Origin: Micromonospora echinofusca
GTDB lineage: Bacteria; Actinomycetota; Actinomycetes; Mycobacteriales; Micromonosporaceae
Assembly: GCF_900091445.1 (NCBI RefSeq)
Contig: NZ_LT607733.1
Coordinates: forward strand, 2,992,501-3,056,500
Length of the DNA stretch: 64,000 bases
Direction: 5' to 3'
Part shown: positions 63,887 through 64,000 of the stretch, one piece after another
Layout: every line of letters starts with the position of its first letter
Position numbering within the stretch: the stretch's first letter is position 1
Position numbers and translations under genes: made by a program
The notes under the pieces: generated by a model
What the model was told of the DNA's origin: nothing
The model's database searches: none
What the model saw: the letters and a program-made list of their open reading frames with translations, nothing else

Positions 63887-64000
63887 TCAGTGGTGATCCA
63901 CGCCGACGAGGGATCCCGCCGGCAGCGTGAACCCGCACCCGTCGGGCTGTGGCACTCCCCTGGCGTGTCCTGCGGCGTACGGCCGGCCTGCGGTCCTGGT
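63887..64000 (-). CDS. 3' end of an unidentified gene (partial)
   Basis: The minus strand carries an open frame from the window edge to a TGA at 63889-63887, ending QPDGCGFTLPAGSLVGVDHH. Third positions are about 80 percent G or C, as in local genes. Only 37 residues are visible, so the family cannot be named. Confidence 0.35.
   Translation of the reverse strand, partial: TRTAGRPYAAGHARGVPQPDGCGFTLPAGSLVGVDHH

Noticed and set aside
63660..63938. Minus-strand 92-residue frame near dif
   Set aside because: Spans the large hairpin and is Arg/Thr-rich without coding pattern.

Overview
The window is high-GC DNA from an actinomycete, most likely Micromonosporaceae (Micromonospora or a close relative). 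This rests on strong G/C bias at third codon positions, frequent GTG starts, short ATGA/GTGA gene overlaps, apparently leaderless promoters, and synteny of 3.0-17.3 kb with the mycobacterial Rv1822-Rv1832 block. No tRNA, rRNA or CRISPR array was seen.

Layout. (1) 1-2.7 kb: an S-adenosylmethionine methyltransferase (5' end cut by the window), a SpoIIE-type phosphatase and a MarR regulator. (2) 3.0-9.2 kb: a conserved cell-envelope/metabolic block: CDP-alcohol phosphatidyltransferase, DUF881, small basic protein, DUF881, gcvH, FHA protein GarA, MerR (FtsR-like), bifunctional nuclease, second MerR. (3) 9.4-14.2 kb: an insertion relative to that block, with nitric oxide synthase oxygenase, flavohaemoglobin, a DivIVA-like coiled coil, an NAD(P)-binding protein and a sirtuin. 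(4) 14.3-17.4 kb: glycine riboswitch and gcvP, rejoining the block. (5) 17.4-31.8 kb: ordinary chromosomal genes (PabB-like synthase, RibD-like reductase, proline iminopeptidase, SWIM/SNF2 pair, drug ABC exporter with a divergent TetR gene, peptide deformylase, acetyltransferase, HxlR/nitroreductase pair, TSUP permease, EEP phosphatase). (6) 31.8-33.3 kb: an islet of gene fragments and small unknown genes. (7) 33.5-37.4 kb: flavin monooxygenase, carboxylate-amine ligase, and folD behind a ZTP riboswitch.

(8) 37.4-61.9 kb: an accessory island bounded by near-identical 52-bp inverted repeats. It holds a CoiA-like gene cut off in mid-domain, a giant primase-like/methylase/helicase ORF of the DarB antirestriction type, small secreted proteins, an ECF sigma factor with a membrane partner, and an 8.2-kb Tn3-family transposon with 55-bp terminal inverted repeats. 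The transposon carries a small secreted cysteine peptide plus a MacB/FtsX-type ABC transporter, and it interrupts a Nudix and a PAP2/haloperoxidase gene. A second Tn3-type transposase without a partner resolvase lies near the right end. (9) 62-64 kb: a tyrosine recombinase with a dif-like palindrome over its start codon, a frameshifted AAA ATPase, a strong candidate for the chromosomal dif site, and a large stem-loop. This places the right edge near the replication terminus.

Working together: gcvH and gcvP belong to glycine cleavage, with gcvP under a glycine riboswitch. folD, under a ZTP riboswitch, belongs to the same one-carbon pool. GarA is known to couple Ser/Thr kinase signalling to central metabolism. 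The NOS and flavohaemoglobin genes form a paired NO-producing and NO-handling unit. The island looks like stacked mobile DNA beside a Xer/dif locus.
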